This document shows positions 23,864-30,226 of a DNA stretch of 30,226 bases, piece after piece. Position numbers and translations under genes: made by a program. A model generated the notes under the pieces. The model was not told the DNA's origin. It ran no database searches and was given only the letters and a program-made list of their open reading frames with translations. The stretch is from Nitrososphaerota archaeon (GTDB lineage Archaea; Thermoproteota; Nitrososphaeria; Nitrososphaerales; Gagatemarchaeaceae), in assembly GCA_005877225.1 (NCBI GenBank), contig VBPK01000165.1:9081-39306 (forward strand). The letters run 5' to 3'. How positions within the stretch are numbered: position 1 is the first letter of the stretch; the number at the start of each line of letters is the position of its first letter.

Positions 23864-24643
23864 CTAGTATGCGGTCCAGCCGCCGTCGACCGGAAATGCA
23901 CACCCCGTCACGAACGAAGCTTCATCTGAGGCGAGGTAGAGTACCGCGTAGGCTATCTCTTCAGGCCTGGCGAAACGCCCAAGAGGATGTAGTTTCTTCA
24001 GACTCTCGGTCACCTTACCTCTCTCGGATGCATCGATGCCTGCCAGAAACCTTTCGACCATCGGGGTCTCAACGAATCCCGGGCAGACACAATTCACACG
24101 TATGCCTAGGCCAGCGCAGTCCAACGCCATCGCCTTTGTCAGGATTACCACTCCGCCCTTTGATGCACAATAGGCTGCCTGTCCGGCAGACCCGACCAAA
24201 CCGACAGCTGAGGCGGTGTTGACGATCGCTCCACGCCTCTTCTTCATCATGTGTGGTATGGCATATTTTGAGCACAAGAAGACTCCTTTCAGGTTCACGC
24301 CCAAAACTCGGTCCCACTCTTCCTCGGAGGTCTCTGTTACGGAATGAGGTCCCGGTATGCCTGCGTTGTTGAAGAGAATGTCTATTGAGCCGAATTTGTT
24401 AGCAGTCGCAACCATGAGGCGATTCGCTTCGGGCGCTCGTGAAACGTCTGTCCTTACGAAGATCGCCTCTCCATCGCTCTTCCTTATCTCCCGAACGGTT
24501 TCTTGGCCTGCACGAGTGTCAACATCAGCCAGCACAACCCGTGCGCCATTCTGTGCCAATAATATCGCTGCTGCCCGCCCAATCCCAGAACCCCCGCCCG
24601 TAACGACAGCTGTGCGTCCGACGATGCCCGCTCTCTTGACCAT
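23864..24643 (-). CDS. Classical SDR-family oxidoreductase
   Basis: 259-aa classical short-chain dehydrogenase/reductase. Cofactor motif TGGGSGIGRA (15-24), Asp40 at the end of strand 2 (NAD rather than NADP), NNAG (92-95), catalytic Ser145 and Tyr158-Lys162 in AAYCASKGG, and the C-terminal signature FVTGCAFPVDGGWTAY. Sequence style is 3-oxoacyl-ACP reductase/glucose dehydrogenase-like; a hydroxyacyl or secondary alcohol substrate is plausible for this catabolic setting, but not shown. ATG 24643 lies about 33 bases from a box A at 24672-24679. Monocistronic. Confidence 0.92.
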   Translation of the reverse strand: MVKRAGIVGRTAVVTGGGSGIGRAAAILLAQNGARVVLADVDTRAGQETVREIRKSDGEAIFVRTDVSRAPEANRLMVATANKFGSIDILFNNAGIPGPHSVTETSEEEWDRVLGVNLKGVFLCSKYAIPHMMKKRRGAIVNTASAVGLVGSAGQAAYCASKGGVVILTKAMALDCAGLGIRVNCVCPGFVETPMVERFLAGIDASERGKVTESLKKLHPLGRFARPEEIAYAVLYLASDEASFVTGCAFPVDGGWTAY

Positions 24644-24671
24644 CGACCTAGCCTCGAATCTGAACAGGCTG

Positions 24672-24679
24672 AAATATCC
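24672..24679 (-). promoter_or_regulatory. Box A (GGATATTT) for SDR gene
   Basis: TATA-like element on the minus strand with a predicted short leader of about seven bases before ATG 24643. Confidence 0.45.
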
Positions 24680-24722
24680 TCAAGGCTTCGCCAGGTCTAA
24701 CCAAGACTGCAAACAACCCAAG

Positions 24723-25541
24723 TCATCTGGTCGCGCCTCTCCTTGATTGCCTTCCCAGGTCCTCGCATACTTCGAGGAGTCTCGTGATGAGGGTGTCGAG
24801 GATCTTTGTTCCCTTCTCTTTCGTAGCGAGCGTGGAGTCCCCCACCACCCCTGACTGCGAGATTTCGTCAATCATGTCCATCGGAGGGTTGACGAATCCG
24901 CCCTTGAAGGTCGCGTCATATTTTGCGTGTCTTGACCAAGCATAGCCTCGCTCCCTGACCGTCTTGCCCCTGTCGAAGGCGTCTCTGCTCGCCTTTTCCA
25001 TGAGCACACGCTGACCCAATGCCAGGGCGAGAGAGGTCTCCGCTTCCTCGGCGTGGATGAGTCCGCTGACCATCATGTCCTTCAGCACGTCAGATGCGAC
25101 TTCCCACCATTGTGCCAGTAGGACTCGCTCACCAGTCTCTTCGTAGAATCGATTGATTGCCACAGTAAGTGTTGCCGCATTGCCTCCATGACAGTTGACG
25201 ATAACTTTTCTAACGTAGCCATGCTTCGTTAGGGATTTGCAAATCTCAACTACTACGTCTACGAAGAGCCCAGGGGAGAGCCAAACGCTACCCGAGAAAT
25301 TACGGTGATACCACGAAACCCCAAAATTAAGGGTCGGTAGGACGAGAACAGTCAGTCCTTGTTTCTCTGCCTCTATCGCTGTAAGCTCGGACCATCTGCT
25401 CGCGACAAAGGCGTCTGTGTCCAAGGGCAGGTGACGCCCGTGCTGTTCAGTGGACCCTATCGGTATCAGGACAGCGTCGGTCGACTTGGCTGCCTTGACC
25501 GACTCCTCCCATGTCAATTTCCCGAGCCAGTGCTCATTCAA
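24723..25541 (-). CDS. Creatininase-family amidohydrolase
   Basis: 272-aa creatininase-family metal-dependent hydrolase. The metal ligands are in the known places: Glu32, His34, Asp43 in GSTEQHGRHLPLDTD; His118 in VNCHGGN; Glu166/Glu167 in HAEEAETS. Family reactions open cyclic amides (creatinine to creatine) or hydrolyse related amides such as formamides (ArfB, MftE). F420-using organisms employ an ArfB-type formamide hydrolase for riboflavin/F0 synthesis, but the context here is catabolic. It starts with TTG 25541, 15 bases after the cyclase-family gene, with which it is co-transcribed. The pair could open a ring and deformylate. Substrate not resolved. Confidence 0.9.
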   Translation of the reverse strand: MNEHWLGKLTWEESVKAAKSTDAVLIPIGSTEQHGRHLPLDTDAFVASRWSELTAIEAEKQGLTVLVLPTLNFGVSWYHRNFSGSVWLSPGLFVDVVVEICKSLTKHGYVRKVIVNCHGGNAATLTVAINRFYEETGERVLLAQWWEVASDVLKDMMVSGLIHAEEAETSLALALGQRVLMEKASRDAFDRGKTVRERGYAWSRHAKYDATFKGGFVNPPMDMIDEISQSGVVGDSTLATKEKGTKILDTLITRLLEVCEDLGRQSRRGATR

Positions 25542-25556
25542 GCAGGCTCGTCCACT

Positions 25557-26261
25557 TTACCCGTCGAGGATCGCGACTGCCCTGATGGGTGCCGCTGACG
25601 CACCACTAAGCTTGACGGGAAAGCCTATGAAGGTGAACCGCTTTCCGACAACTTTGTCTAGGTTGGCAAGGTTCTCCATGTGAATGAACTGCCTGTCCCT
25701 GAGTACCTCGTGGCACGGGAAGATTCGGTTCTGGGCTTGGTCGATCGGATTGTCCGGCGTGACAGAATCAACACCGAAACTCTTGACACCCTGATCGGCA
25801 AGCCACTCACACGCTTCTTTGGTCAAACCGGGGTTATCGGTGGAATACGATGGAGTCCCGCGGTGCCTGTTCCAGTGAGCGGTGTATAGAAGGACGATAT
25901 CGCCGCGCTTTATTTGAACACCGCTCTTCTTGACTGCCTCTTCCAGGTCGGCTGCACTGATCCAGCTCTTTGGCGCAAAGTGAGAGACGTCCACACAAAC
26001 CGCATCACCGTAGAGCCACTCCAGAGGAACCTTGTCTATTGTCATCGCACCTGCCTTGGGGTCGCAGTGGCGTGGGGAGTCGACATGTGTGCCGGAGTGA
26101 CTGTTGATGTTCAACCACTCGGTGGTATACGAGATCCCCTTCAGCTGCTTGGCTGACTCCTCGTGGGTTATGTAGGGAAAGATGTAGGGAGTGGGATGAA
26201 GAGGGTGCTGTCCGAATTTGTCCTTGTGAGCTATTTCCTGGGAAAGGTCTACAAGCTTCAG
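25557..26261 (-). CDS. Cyclase-family (kynurenine formamidase-like) metal hydrolase
   Basis: Metal-dependent hydrolase of the 'cyclase' family, which includes kynurenine formamidase (KynB) and isatin hydrolase. The zinc or manganese motif HSGTHVDSPRH lies at residues 55-65; further landmarks are LEWLYGDAVCVDVS, RGDIVLLYTAHWNRH, FGVDSVTPDNP and NLANLDKVVGKRFTFIGFPVKLSGASAAPIRAVAIL. The frame is open to TTG 26366, but the family begins at LKLVDLSQEI. An upstream start would place the promoter (TTATAT, 26287-26292) inside the gene. CTG 26261 fits the family start and lies 28 bases from box A, so I call it there (234 aa). It is first in an operon with the creatininase gene, suggesting ring-opening or deformylation of a cyclic amide. 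Confidence 0.88.
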   Translation of the reverse strand: MKLVDLSQEIAHKDKFGQHPLHPTPYIFPYITHEESAKQLKGISYTTEWLNINSHSGTHVDSPRHCDPKAGAMTIDKVPLEWLYGDAVCVDVSHFAPKSWISAADLEEAVKKSGVQIKRGDIVLLYTAHWNRHRGTPSYSTDNPGLTKEACEWLADQGVKSFGVDSVTPDNPIDQAQNRIFPCHEVLRDRQFIHMENLANLDKVVGKRFTFIGFPVKLSGASAAPIRAVAILDG

Positions 26262-26286
26262 TGTGAGGGAGAATCGTTCACTCGAG

Positions 26287-26292
26287 ATATAA
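26287..26292 (-). promoter_or_regulatory. Box A (TTATAT) for cyclase-creatininase operon
   Basis: Clear TATA element (minus strand) 28 bases before CTG 26261, predicting a leaderless mRNA that begins close to that CTG. Confidence 0.6.
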
Positions 26293-26440
26293 CGATTTCG
26301 GGACGAAGGAGTTGCTGCTCCTTCCCTTCCTCCTCTACCCTGCACAGTTGGCTCGACGAGCGACAACGGGGCGCTTTTTGCACGGGTGCCACAAGCGCGC
26401 CAGGCTTGGGTCTCTCGGAATGGGGCGGCTTGCGTGTCCC

Positions 26441-28567
26441 TTACGCGGGGGTGCCTGGAACCAGTAGCTCGAGAGGGTGAACCACCCTGTACCCGGTGCC
26501 TTCCGTGAGTTGCCAGGTGCAGACACTACTCTCGGTTGCGATGAGAAGCTCTGTTCCTTCGAGCTTGAACATGTCGAAGAGCTGCCGGCCGACTGCCATG
26601 GAGAGCTCGTACCCCAAAGGTCCCTTCTTGAGACCGAATGTGCCAGCCATCCCGCAGCATGTCCCCGTCTCGATGACCTTGACCGAATATCCAGCCCTCT
26701 CGAGGAGAGCGATCGTGTGCCTCCCTGAACTCAGGGCCCTCTGATGGCATGGGACGTGGAATCCAATCCTCTGCCTGTCCCTCTCGCCGATGACGGCCGC
26801 CTGAATGGCTCCGCTCGCGTGCTCGTAGGCATATTCGAAGAATTCGAATGCGCGGCTCGCAACCAGCTCACTCGCCGCGGTATGACCCAGGAGCGTTGGA
26901 TAGACTTTCTTCATGGCGTATGTTGCCGTTGGCTCGGTGGCCAGGACCTCGAAACCTCGATTCACGTAATCCTTGAGCGTCTCGACGTTGTGCCTCGCGA
27001 TCTTTGTAGCCTTTTCAAGTTCACCGTATGAGAAGTACGGATATCCGCTCGACTTGAGGCCTCTGGGCAGGATAACTTCTATGCCCGACTCCTGAAGAAA
27101 GTTCACGGCCCTTACCCCGATGCTCGGATCCGTGAAGTTAACCGTCAGATCTGGAAAGTAGACCACCCTCCCTCTCGGATTTGGAATCTCTCTCTTAATC
27201 TCGAGGAACCTCTTCTCGAATGTATTGCGGACGAAGACGGGGAGTTTCCTCCTCTTCTCGATGCCGAGAAATCTGTGCATCAGTAGTCGGGAGAAGCCGT
27301 TCTGCACGAGCCAATTGGAGACCGGTGCGGTTGCACTGGCGATCTTTGCGAGCTCCTCGTATCTGATGAGGACTCGGTTGGCTATGGGCTGGCCGTCTCG
27401 TTTGACGTCCTTCTCCTTCACCTTTGCTATCATCATGGGGATGTCGATGTCTGCGGGACAGATCTCTCTGCAAAGGCCGCAGGCTATGCAAAGATGTGCA
27501 AACTCAGCTGCATGGTCGAGCCCGTGAACCTCTTCGGTCCATGGGATTCCAATGGGGCCTGGGTAGATGTATCCGAATATGTGCCCCCCGGTCACGCCGT
27601 ACGTGGGGCAGATGTTCATGCACGCACCGCACCTGATGCAGTTGAGGGCCTCTTTGAACGACGGATCCTCCCTCATCCTAGACCGCCCATTGTCAAGAAT
27701 TACAACGTGAAGCTCTCTCCTCGGATGACCGGCTAGTGGTAGCCTCTGGCTCATCATCGAGACATAGTTCGTGAGCCTGGTGCCAGTGGCGCTCATCGGG
27801 TGGGCGATCATCAACCTCAACGCGTCCTCCCACTTCTCAACTATCTTCTCCATACCCACCACAACGACGTGCACGTCGGGGATCGAGGTGATGAGTCTGG
27901 CATTTCCTTCGTTCGTCTCGACTATGATAGACCCGGTCTCTGCGACCGCCACGTTTGCCCCGGTTACTCCCATTCCGGGCCCCAGGAAGATGGGCCTCAG
28001 TGCGTGCCGCTGCGCATCCATTATCGCCTGCAGGTCGTCCTTCACCTCCTCATGCAACGCGTCCGAGAAGAGCTTTGCAACCTCGGTCTGTGATTTGTGG
28101 ACTGCCGGGAAGACGATATGGTAGGGCTTCTCTCCGGCGAGCTGGATTATCCTCTCGCCCAGGTCCGTCTCGATTACCTCGAGGCCTCTCTCTTCAAGGC
28201 GAGGATTGAGCTCTATCTCCTCTGTCGTCAATGACTTGGACTTCTTGATTACTTTCAGGCCATGACGCTGGGCGAGAGTCGCGATGTAATCTATCGCTTC
28301 ACGACCGTCCCTGGCTAGAACGACGGTGGAGCCATTCCTCTCGCAGTTCAGTTTGAACTCTTGAACCAGGTAATCCAGCTTACTGATGGCATCCGTCTTT
28401 AGGTTCTTGATGCTCTGCGTGAAACCCTCTGGATCTACCAGCGTAGCCAGCTGTGCCTCTCTCGCGTCCCTCCCCCTCTTGGTCGCGGCGAGGAGAATCC
28501 TGTTAAGCTCCGGATGAGCGAGGGAGTAGGTAATCTTACGCAACAACGTTTTGTAGCTCTTCGGCAT
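26441..28567 (-). CDS. LutB-like LUD/ferredoxin protein fused to LutA-like CCG domains
   Basis: 708-aa fusion of lactate-utilisation type: LUD domain (about 60-290, with AVAETGSIIVET), a two-cluster ferredoxin (Cys310/313/316/320 in CIRCGACMNIC; Cys360/363/366/370 in CIACGLCREIC), then two CCG (heterodisulfide reductase/LutA-like) regions. The first CCG region (about 467-560) has lost every cysteine: YFPDLTV, KSSGYPYFSYG, TEPTATY. The second keeps Cys607 and Cys637-Cys638 (TGTCCGMAGTFG) and Cys683, but one Cys of the final CxxC is Ser (ESSVC). ATG 28567 starts 5 bases after the LutC stop and is the credible start; a longer frame exists upstream. It would accept electrons from an organic acid oxidase with LutC. 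Substrate, lactate or another hydroxy acid, is not shown. Confidence 0.88.
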   Translation of the reverse strand: MPKSYKTLLRKITYSLAHPELNRILLAATKRGRDAREAQLATLVDPEGFTQSIKNLKTDAISKLDYLVQEFKLNCERNGSTVVLARDGREAIDYIATLAQRHGLKVIKKSKSLTTEEIELNPRLEERGLEVIETDLGERIIQLAGEKPYHIVFPAVHKSQTEVAKLFSDALHEEVKDDLQAIMDAQRHALRPIFLGPGMGVTGANVAVAETGSIIVETNEGNARLITSIPDVHVVVVGMEKIVEKWEDALRLMIAHPMSATGTRLTNYVSMMSQRLPLAGHPRRELHVVILDNGRSRMREDPSFKEALNCIRCGACMNICPTYGVTGGHIFGYIYPGPIGIPWTEEVHGLDHAAEFAHLCIACGLCREICPADIDIPMMIAKVKEKDVKRDGQPIANRVLIRYEELAKIASATAPVSNWLVQNGFSRLLMHRFLGIEKRRKLPVFVRNTFEKRFLEIKREIPNPRGRVVYFPDLTVNFTDPSIGVRAVNFLQESGIEVILPRGLKSSGYPYFSYGELEKATKIARHNVETLKDYVNRGFEVLATEPTATYAMKKVYPTLLGHTAASELVASRAFEFFEYAYEHASGAIQAAVIGERDRQRIGFHVPCHQRALSSGRHTIALLERAGYSVKVIETGTCCGMAGTFGLKKGPLGYELSMAVGRQLFDMFKLEGTELLIATESSVCTWQLTEGTGYRVVHPLELLVPGTPA

Positions 28568-28571
28568 TCTG

Positions 28572-29180
28572 TTAGTCGCTCCCCCCCTCCTCTCCCACGA
28601 GGACCGCGTGCACTTCCTTCGGGCCATGAACGCCCAAGACGCTCTTAAGCTCAATGTCTGAGGTTCTCGACGGCCCTCCGATCAGCGTGATCGTCGGCTT
28701 GGTCGCTTTGCCGGTAACAAGCTCCCTGATTCTCTGCGCCAAATCCTGCAGGGTCGGTGTGATTGTGGCCTCCTCCACCACAACGATGTGAATGCGCGAA
28801 AGCGAGGAGACTAGACGGAGGGCATCATCGTACGCGAGTTCTACCACGCATCCGGTCTCCGCTATGGCGTAGTCAGCCCTGGTTACTCCGACGTCAATTT
28901 CTCCGAGTAGCTTCTCATTCGATCCTTGAAATGGGAGATCGGTTTGGATCAGTAGGGAGACATCGCGTCTTTCCGCGCCTCCCTCAGGAAGGAGTATGGG
29001 TGCACAGCAAGTCTTTCCCTTTGCCTTTTCGCCGATTATCCTGTTGATAACCCTGACGGCCTCATCCGCGTCCCCGGCGGCGTACACCTTCCCCCCCATC
29101 TCCTCAAATCTGGAGGCGAATTCCGCTGTCTTATCCCGATACTCGTCGCTCCCGGAGAATGTCTTTACGCGCCAAGCCAG
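28572..29180 (-). CDS. LutC-like LUD domain protein
   Basis: LUD-domain protein of the LutC type. Visible: VTRADYAIAETGCVVELAYDDALRLVSSL, the LUD strand-helix core, then HIVVVEEATITPTLQDLAQRIRELV and LIGGPSRTSDIELKSVLGVHGPKEVHAVLV, which closes the family. It is transcribed first, with the LutB/A-like fusion four bases downstream, so the two form an operon and probably one complex. ATG 29099 would begin inside the conserved FASRFEEMGGKVYAA helix; only CTG 29180 gives a family-like N-terminus (202 aa), and a box A lies 37 bases above it. TAA bounds the frame at about 29217. No LutA stands separately because it is fused. Confidence 0.82.
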   Translation of the reverse strand: MAWRVKTFSGSDEYRDKTAEFASRFEEMGGKVYAAGDADEAVRVINRIIGEKAKGKTCCAPILLPEGGAERRDVSLLIQTDLPFQGSNEKLLGEIDVGVTRADYAIAETGCVVELAYDDALRLVSSLSRIHIVVVEEATITPTLQDLAQRIRELVTGKATKPTITLIGGPSRTSDIELKSVLGVHGPKEVHAVLVGEEGGSD

Positions 29181-29213
29181 ATGATGAACACCGATTGTCG
29201 CCTGACTTCTGGC

Positions 29214-29221
29214 TCTTTAAG
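29214..29221 (-). promoter_or_regulatory. Box A (GCTTAAAG) for LutC-LutB operon
   Basis: TATA-like element on the minus strand about 37 bases before CTG 29180. Confidence 0.45.
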
Positions 29222-29330
29222 CTTCTCGAAAGAGGTGAATAATTAACCTTCCCACCGCCCGAACCACGTTCGAAAGAAAGCAATAGATACATAGATTAAT
29301 CCCGTTGCTGCTGGTCTCGCAGTAACCAGA

Positions 29331-29729
29331 TTGGGTGCCCTGAAACTTAATGATAAGGCAATCGGGCTAATTGCCGGAAAGAACTTTGGTTATCTCGCAA
29401 CAACAAACAAAGACGGCTCTCCACATGTTACTCCCGTCTGGGTCGATCGGGAGGGTGACCTAATAGTAGTGAATTCCATCGTGGGGCGGACAAAAGTGAG
29501 AAACGCGAAGAGGAATCCGAAGGTTGCAATCGCAATAACAGATGCTTCCAACCAGTATAACATGGTAACCTACAGAGGCACTGTCGTTGCGCAGACAACG
29601 AAGGGCGCGGCGGAGCACATAGACAAACTGTACAGAAAATACATTGGGAAAGGGAAGTACACCGGTGACAGAAGAAGAATAATCCTAAAGATTCGACCGG
29701 AGCACTACGCGGAACAGTGGACGACCTAA
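29331..29729 (+). CDS. PPOX-class F420-dependent protein 2
   Basis: 132-aa split-barrel protein of the PPOX/F420 class. It has FGYLATTNKDGSPHVTPVWVDREGDLIVVNS, RTKVRNAKRNPKVAIAITD and the closing IILKIRPEHYAEQW, nearly the full domain and a typical length for small F420-dependent reductases (Rv1155/Rv2991-like). TTG 29331 starts about 34 bases after a TATA-like ATTAAT. It is not close to PPOX protein 1 in sequence. Function would be F420H2-dependent reduction or cofactor binding; inferred from the family. Confidence 0.85.
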   Translation: MGALKLNDKAIGLIAGKNFGYLATTNKDGSPHVTPVWVDREGDLIVVNSIVGRTKVRNAKRNPKVAIAITDASNQYNMVTYRGTVVAQTTKGAAEHIDKLYRKYIGKGKYTGDRRRIILKIRPEHYAEQWTT

Positions 29730-29795
29730 CGATAAGGTAAGCGGACAGATTCTAGACCTCGCTATTTGGGTCTCGACTCTACCATGCACCCGCCG

Positions 29796-30226
29796 TTATC
29801 CTGGAGGCTTGCCACGGCCCGAACGGGATTGACGCTTTTGGATGAGGTCGTTGACCCTCAGGATGTCTTTTGCTCTCCGGAAATGGACCATGTCAACAAG
29901 GCTTCCGTCTAAGAGGATGGCGCCCCTTCCCTTTTGAAGTGCTGGCTCGTAGGCATCGATCACCTTCCTGGCCCAGTCCAATTCACTCCCTGTCGGCGAA
30001 AAGATGGCATTGACGGCCGCGATCTGCTTGGGATGAATTATGGTCTTTCCGGTATAGCCAAGCTTTTTCCCGACCTTAACGTCATTAAGGAAGCCCTCCT
30101 CATCGTTAGGGTCAGGATAGACGGTATCTATCGCCGAAATTCCCGCGGCACGAGCGTCGATTGGAATCTTTTGTCTCGCGAAGTTAGATTCGATTCCCTC
30201 CTTGCTCCAACTGGTCCCCATGTCAA
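29796..30226 (-). CDS. HpcH/HpaI aldolase/citrate lyase-family CoA ester lyase, N-terminus cut by window edge
   Basis: C-terminal about 143 aa of a CoA ester lyase (citryl/malyl/methylmalyl-CoA lyase type). ISAIDTVYPDPNDEEGF, GYTGKTIIHPKQIAAVNAIFSPTG, and the tail ALQKGRGAILLDGSLVDMVHFRRAKDIL are the family's C-terminal signatures; the metal-binding and Arg/Glu catalytic parts lie beyond the edge. The frame continues past 30226, so the start is not in the window. It could cleave malyl-CoA or methylmalyl-CoA, which would suit the propionyl/acetyl-CoA-producing enzymes here, but substrate is open. Confidence 0.85.
   Translation of the reverse strand, partial: DMGTSWSKEGIESNFARQKIPIDARAAGISAIDTVYPDPNDEEGFLNDVKVGKKLGYTGKTIIHPKQIAAVNAIFSPTGSELDWARKVIDAYEPALQKGRGAILLDGSLVDMVHFRRAKDILRVNDLIQKRQSRSGRGKPPG

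Noticed and set aside
1..30226. CRISPR array, prophage or defence system
   Set aside because: No regularly spaced repeats, phage structural genes, nucleases or toxin-antitoxin pairs were seen.

Overview
The window looks archaeal, and probably comes from an uncultured heterotrophic member of the Thermoproteota (Nitrososphaeria/Bathyarchaeia-like); that lineage assignment is an inference and no marker gene fixes it. The archaeal call rests on many start codons lying 26-29 bases downstream of TATA-like box A elements, which implies leaderless mRNAs, and on scarce Shine-Dalgarno sites. Up to four luciferase-like (probably F420-dependent) oxidoreductases and two PPOX-type flavin/F420-binding proteins also suggest F420 biochemistry. 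No rRNA, tRNA, CRISPR array, phage gene or transposase was recognised.

Left part (1-11500): an amidase cut by the left edge with a GatC-like small partner, an EamA exporter, a CoA-acylating methylmalonate-semialdehyde dehydrogenase (mmsA-like), a luciferase-like oxidoreductase, an acyl-CoA dehydrogenase, a class III aminotransferase, then a nitrilase-family amidohydrolase and an MmgE/PrpD protein in one operon, and a convergent isochorismatase-family hydrolase. The nitrilase (beta-ureidopropionase type), the aminotransferase and the MmsA-like enzyme would together take N-carbamoyl-beta-amino acids, the products of reductive pyrimidine or hydantoin breakdown, to acyl-CoA.

Middle (11500-19700): a 136-bp inverted-repeat element flanked by TA (possible MITE), a DUF3891 protein, a HAD-type dehalogenase-like hydrolase, a second luciferase-like enzyme, a convergent DUF1326/DUF2182 pair (Cys-rich protein plus multi-pass membrane protein) and two more luciferase-like enzymes. 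Several intergenic gaps of 300-540 bases here hold no gene I can recognise.

Right part (19700-30226): a second amidase with its own GatC-like subunit (57 aa), a PPOX protein, an alpha/beta hydrolase divergent from an NAD-dependent epimerase, an SDR dehydrogenase, a creatininase-family/cyclase-family amidohydrolase operon, a LutB/LutA-like fusion with LutC, another PPOX protein, and the C-terminal part of an HpcH/HpaI (citryl/malyl-CoA lyase) protein cut by the right edge.

Overall the window reads as a catabolic island for small nitrogen-containing or cyclic organic compounds. It combines C-N bond hydrolases (two amidases, nitrilase, isochorismatase family, creatininase family, cyclase family), flavin/F420 redox enzymes, and CoA-level steps feeding central metabolism. 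Most genes have their own promoter rather than sharing one long operon. The most unusual signals are several genes whose conserved N-terminus can only be reached from a CTG codon, a LutA-like CCG domain that has lost all its cysteines, and an acyl-CoA dehydrogenase whose usual catalytic glutamate is missing.
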